The notes below the pieces were generated by a model. It was given only the letters and a program-made list of their open reading frames with translations, searched no databases and was not told the DNA's origin. From NCBI RefSeq assembly GCF_001598055.1, contig NZ_CP014844.1, forward strand, positions 1,240,001 to 1,304,000: a stretch of DNA of 64,000 bases. The letters run 5' to 3'. Shown here piece by piece: positions 61,114 to 64,000 of the stretch. Every line of letters starts with the position of its first letter. Position 1 is the first letter of the stretch. The DNA comes from Cupriavidus nantongensis. GTDB lineage: Bacteria > Pseudomonadota > Gammaproteobacteria > Burkholderiales > Burkholderiaceae. The translations under genes and the position numbers were made by a program.

Positions 61114-61815
61114 ATGTGGCAGCGCGCAGGCGGTGTCGACGATGAAGGGGCAGCGGGCCGGTGGGCCGGGCTGCGCAGGGTATGGGGCGCGCTGGCGTTG
61201 CTGGCAGGGCTGTTGTTGACGGGGTGCGCCACCACCGTGACCACCGATGTCACGGCGTTCCGCCAGCCCGGCTGGCAAAACGATGCGCCGCGCACCTACA
61301 GCTTCGAGCGCAGCGCCGAGCAGGCCGCGCAGCTCGACCGGCAGACCTATGAGCAGTGGCTGGCGGCGGCGCTGGCGGGCGTCGGCTTCGAGCAGGTGCC
61401 GGCCCGGCAGGCGCGCTATCTGGTCAGCATGGACTATGACTCCGCACCGGGGCTGGTGCGCGTGGCCGAGACGGTCTATCCGGACCCGTGGTACGGCCCC
61501 TGGGGCCCGTACTGGGGCCCGGGCTACTACCGGCCATGGGGTCCCTGGGGGCCATGGGGCCCGTGGGGTCCGGGCTACTGGCCGCCGCAGACGGTGGTGC
61601 GCGACGTGCCGGTGACATTCTCCAGCCTGCGGGTGTATTTCAAGGATGCGGCCAGCGGCAAGCGGGTTTACCAGGTCACCGCGCAGAACCAGGCCGAGAA
61701 CGCCAGCCTGCCGACGATGATGCCGTACCTGATCCGCAGCGCCTTCACCGACTTTCCTTCCGACAGCGGCCGTCCGCGCCGCGTGACGCTGGAGGTGGAG
61801 AAGAACGCCAAGTAG
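61114..61815 (+). CDS. DUF4136-type lipoprotein
   Basis: A 233-aa protein: hydrophobic signal with lipobox LLTGC (Cys38), then VTAFRQPGWQNDAPRTYSFE. A low-complexity Trp/Gly/Pro stretch (WYGPWGPYWGPGYY, then repeated PWG) lies at about 125-160. The C-terminus has VYQVTAQNQAENASLPTMMP. Outer-membrane lipoprotein of unknown role. The N-terminus before the signal is unusually long. Confidence 0.82.
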   Translation: MWQRAGGVDDEGAAGRWAGLRRVWGALALLAGLLLTGCATTVTTDVTAFRQPGWQNDAPRTYSFERSAEQAAQLDRQTYEQWLAAALAGVGFEQVPARQARYLVSMDYDSAPGLVRVAETVYPDPWYGPWGPYWGPGYYRPWGPWGPWGPWGPGYWPPQTVVRDVPVTFSSLRVYFKDAASGKRVYQVTAQNQAENASLPTMMPYLIRSAFTDFPSDSGRPRRVTLEVEKNAK

Positions 61816-62152
61816 CGCGACCGCCATCAGCCGTCACCGGCCGTCCCAGGCCCGGCAGTGCAATGCGTGCGGATGCATGCAGGAGCATGCTTCTGCACCG
61901 CCATTGCATACCCAATGGTAAAAGCTGTTTAACGGGCAGAAACCGCGCAAAATGCGGCCTGCGGGCGTGCCGCGGTGGTACTTTGCGCGGGCGCGTGGGC
62001 TAGAATAGCTGCTCGATTTTTCCGGCCTGGCTGCCGGAGTCGTCAGTTTCGCTGCCAGAGCTTGTCCTTCGCTGCCGGCTTGTCGCTTGAGCCGGGCCGA
62101 ACCATGGCGGGAGAGGGGCGCTTCCGGTCCGGGCCATTTTCCGGACGAGCCA
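61816..62152. other. leader region of maeB
   Basis: 337 bp without a gene. A TAGAAT-like box lies at 62001-62006, with only a poor -35. A 5' leader of about 140 nt with GCCGG-rich short hairpins would follow. No known riboswitch pattern seen. Confidence 0.5.
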
Positions 62153-64000
62153 ATGAGCAGCAAGACCAGCGGTGATGCACCGCAACATGCCCCGAACAGT
62201 CCTGAAGCGCAGCTGCGCCTCGCCGCGCTGGAATACCACCGCAGCCCGACCAAGGGCAAGATCCAGGTCACCGCGACCAAGGCGCTGTCCAACCAGCGCG
62301 ACCTGTCGCTGGCCTACTCGCCGGGCGTAGCCTACGCCTGCGAGGAAATCGCCAAGGATCCCGCCACCGCCGCCGAGTACACTTCGCGCGCCAACCTGGT
62401 AGCCGTGGTCACCAACGGCACCGCCGTGCTCGGCCTGGGCGACATCGGCCCGCTGGCCGGCAAGCCGGTGATGGAGGGCAAGGGCTGCCTGTTCAAGAAG
62501 TTCGCCGGCATCGACGTGTTCGACATCGAGCTCGACGCGCGCGACCCGGACAAGATCGTCGAGATCGTCGCCGCGCTCGAGCCCACGCTGGGCGGCGTCA
62601 ACCTGGAAGACATCAAGGCGCCCGAGTGCTTCTACATCGAGCAGAAGCTGCGCGAGCGCATGAATATTCCGGTGTTCCATGACGACCAGCACGGCACCGC
62701 GATCATCTCGGCGGCAGCGCTGCTGAACGGCCTGAAGGTGGTCGGCAAGGATATCGCCAAGGTGAAGATGGCGGTGTCGGGCGCAGGCGCTGCCGCGATC
62801 GCCTGCCTGGACACCATGGTCAGCCTCGGCGTGAAGCGCGAGAACATCTCGGTGGTCGATTCCAAGGGCGTGATCTATGTGGGCCGCGACGCCAACATGG
62901 AAGCCAACAAGGCCCGCTACGCGCAAGACACCTCGGCGCGCACGCTGGCCGATATCGTCAAGGGCGCCGACGTCTTCCTGGGCTGCTCGACCGCCGGCGT
63001 GCTGACCGGCGAGATGGTCAAGACCATGGCCGACCAGCCGATCATCCTGGCGCTGGCCAACCCCGAGCCCGAGATCCGCCCGGAAGTGGCCAAGGCCGCG
63101 CGCCCGGACTGCATCATCGCCACCGGCCGTTCGGACTACCCGAACCAGGTCAACAACGTGCTGTGCTTCCCGTACATCTTCCGCGGCGCGCTCGATTGCG
63201 GCGCGACCAAGATCACGGAAGCGATGAAGCTGGCCTGCGTCAAGGCCATCGCCGAGCTGGCCGAAGCCGAGCTGAACGATGCCGTGGCCGCGGCCTACGG
63301 CGGCCGCGAGCTGAAGTTCGGCCCCGACTACATCATCCCGACGCCGTTCGACCAGCGCCTGATCGAGAAGATCGCCCCCGCGGTCGCCAAGGCCGCCGAA
63401 GAATCCGGCGTGGCCACGCGCCCGATCAAGGACCTGGAGGCGTACCGCCAGCAGCTGTCGACCTACGTCTACCACACCGGCCTGATCATGAAGCCGGTGT
63501 TCTCGGCCGCCAAGGCCGCGCCCAAGCGCGTGGCCTATGCCGAGGGCGAGGAAGAGCGCGTGCTGCGCGCGGTGCAGTCGGTGGTCGACGAAGGCCTGGC
63601 GCGTCCGATCCTGATCGGCCGCCCGCACGTGATCCAGATGCGCATCGACAAGGCCGGCCTGCGCCTGAAGCCGGGCGTGGACTTCGAGCTGATCAACCCC
63701 GAGGACGATCCGCGCTACCGCGCCTACCACGAGGCCTACCACGCGCTGCGCGGCCGCGATGGCGTGACCCCGGACATGGCCAAGGTGGCGCTGCGCCGCT
63801 CCAACACGCTGATCGGCACCATGCTGATGCATATGGGCGATGCCGACGCGCTGCTGTGCGGCACCGTGGGCCGCTTCGAGGCCCACCTCGAGCACGTGCG
63901 CGACGTGATCGGCCTGGCGCCGGGCGCGCATGTGTTCGCCGCGATGAACGCGCTGATGCTGGAGAAGTACACGCTGTTCATCACCGACACCTTCGTCAAT
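62153..64000 (+). CDS. maeB: NADP-dependent malic enzyme with phosphotransacetylase-like C-terminus (MaeB), 3' end outside window
   Basis: 616 codons are seen of about 760. It decarboxylates malate to pyruvate with NADP. Malic domain: [35 protein letters not shown]; cofactor domain: [34 protein letters not shown]. The PTA-like domain starts near residue 440 ([20 protein letters not shown]) and is cut by the window end. ATG at 62153 follows CGGACGAGCC, a poor ribosome site. Confidence 0.95.
   Translation, partial: MSSKTSGDAPQHAPNSPEAQLRLAALEYHRSPTKGKIQVTATKALSNQRDLSLAYSPGVAYACEEIAKDPATAAEYTSRANLVAVVTNGTAVLGLGDIGPLAGKPVMEGKGCLFKKFAGIDVFDIELDARDPDKIVEIVAALEPTLGGVNLEDIKAPECFYIEQKLRERMNIPVFHDDQHGTAIISAAALLNGLKVVGKDIAKVKMAVSGAGAAAIACLDTMVSLGVKRENISVVDSKGVIYVGRDANMEANKARYAQDTSARTLADIVKGADVFLGCSTAGVLTGEMVKTMADQPIILALANPEPEIRPEVAKAARPDCIIATGRSDYPNQVNNVLCFPYIFRGALDCGATKITEAMKLACVKAIAELAEAELNDAVAAAYGGRELKFGPDYIIPTPFDQRLIEKIAPAVAKAAEESGVATRPIKDLEAYRQQLSTYVYHTGLIMKPVFSAAKAAPKRVAYAEGEEERVLRAVQSVVDEGLARPILIGRPHVIQMRIDKAGLRLKPGVDFELINPEDDPRYRAYHEAYHALRGRDGVTPDMAKVALRRSNTLIGTMLMHMGDADALLCGTVGRFEAHLEHVRDVIGLAPGAHVFAAMNALMLEKYTLFITDTFVN

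Noticed and set aside
61999..63931. 643-aa minus-strand frame over maeB
   Set aside because: maeB has intact malic-enzyme motifs on the plus strand; the other is a codon-bias shadow.

Overview
The window is about 65% GC and looks like the chromosome of a beta-proteobacterium in the Burkholderiaceae, most likely Cupriavidus or a close relative. The evidence is the host gene set: polyphosphate kinase 2, class I fructose-1,6-bisphosphatase, aminopeptidase N and the large malic enzyme MaeB, together with P2-type prophage genes typical of that family. The assignment is inferred from protein character, not from a search.

Layout. Host sequence occupies 1-3.9 kb (capA-like, FAD oxidoreductase, ppk2, a possible small membrane protein) and 56.9-64 kb (tRNA-Thr(CGU), fbp, pepN, a DUF4136 lipoprotein, maeB). 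Between them two integrative elements sit in tandem at the 3' end of the tRNA-Thr gene. The tRNA end is duplicated at 3900-3913 and 19959-19972, and the intact gene is at 56884-56959. Each element carries a DUF4102-type tyrosine integrase at its right end and a hairpin terminator next to its att copy.

Element 1 (3.9-20.0 kb) is a decayed prophage remnant. It keeps an integrase, a TIGR02391-like protein, two AlpA-like regulators, an initiator-like gene and a dnaB-type helicase gene, plus a few virion-type genes. It shows no terminase, portal, capsid or sheath. An IS21-family element (8806-12186) splits the helicase gene, with a 5-bp target duplication. Removing it restores a 464-codon frame.

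Element 2 (20.0-56.9 kb) is an apparently complete P2-type myovirus prophage. The late genes are present in recognisable P2 blocks: Q-P / O-N-M-L-X-lysis-R-S / V-W-J-I-fibre / FI-FII-E-T-U-D. They are coupled to a P4-like replication and integration module: a zinc-finger primase/helicase, AlpA and a DUF4102 integrase. Ogr lies inside the early operon, which reads leftward from a strong promoter at 26923-26951. A repressor-type palindrome sits between the -35 and -10 boxes of that promoter.

The most interesting features are: (1) a chain of seven tiny early genes at 23.8-25.4 kb joined by a repeated 28-bp module. The module is at once the Shine-Dalgarno/start of one gene and the GGLMG(E/D/Q)W-stop tail of the previous gene. 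(2) A com-like zinc-finger gene overlapping a DNA methyltransferase gene whose start codon abuts a perfect stem-loop, recalling the Mu com/mom translational switch. (3) A matched pair of GTTTG-N11-CAAAC dyads, each centred 56 bp from the start codon of V and of P, probably the Ogr sites. (4) An AT-rich, 304-bp iteron cluster bounded by 22-bp perfect inverted repeats, followed by a hairpin-rich non-coding stretch that ends in a terminator.
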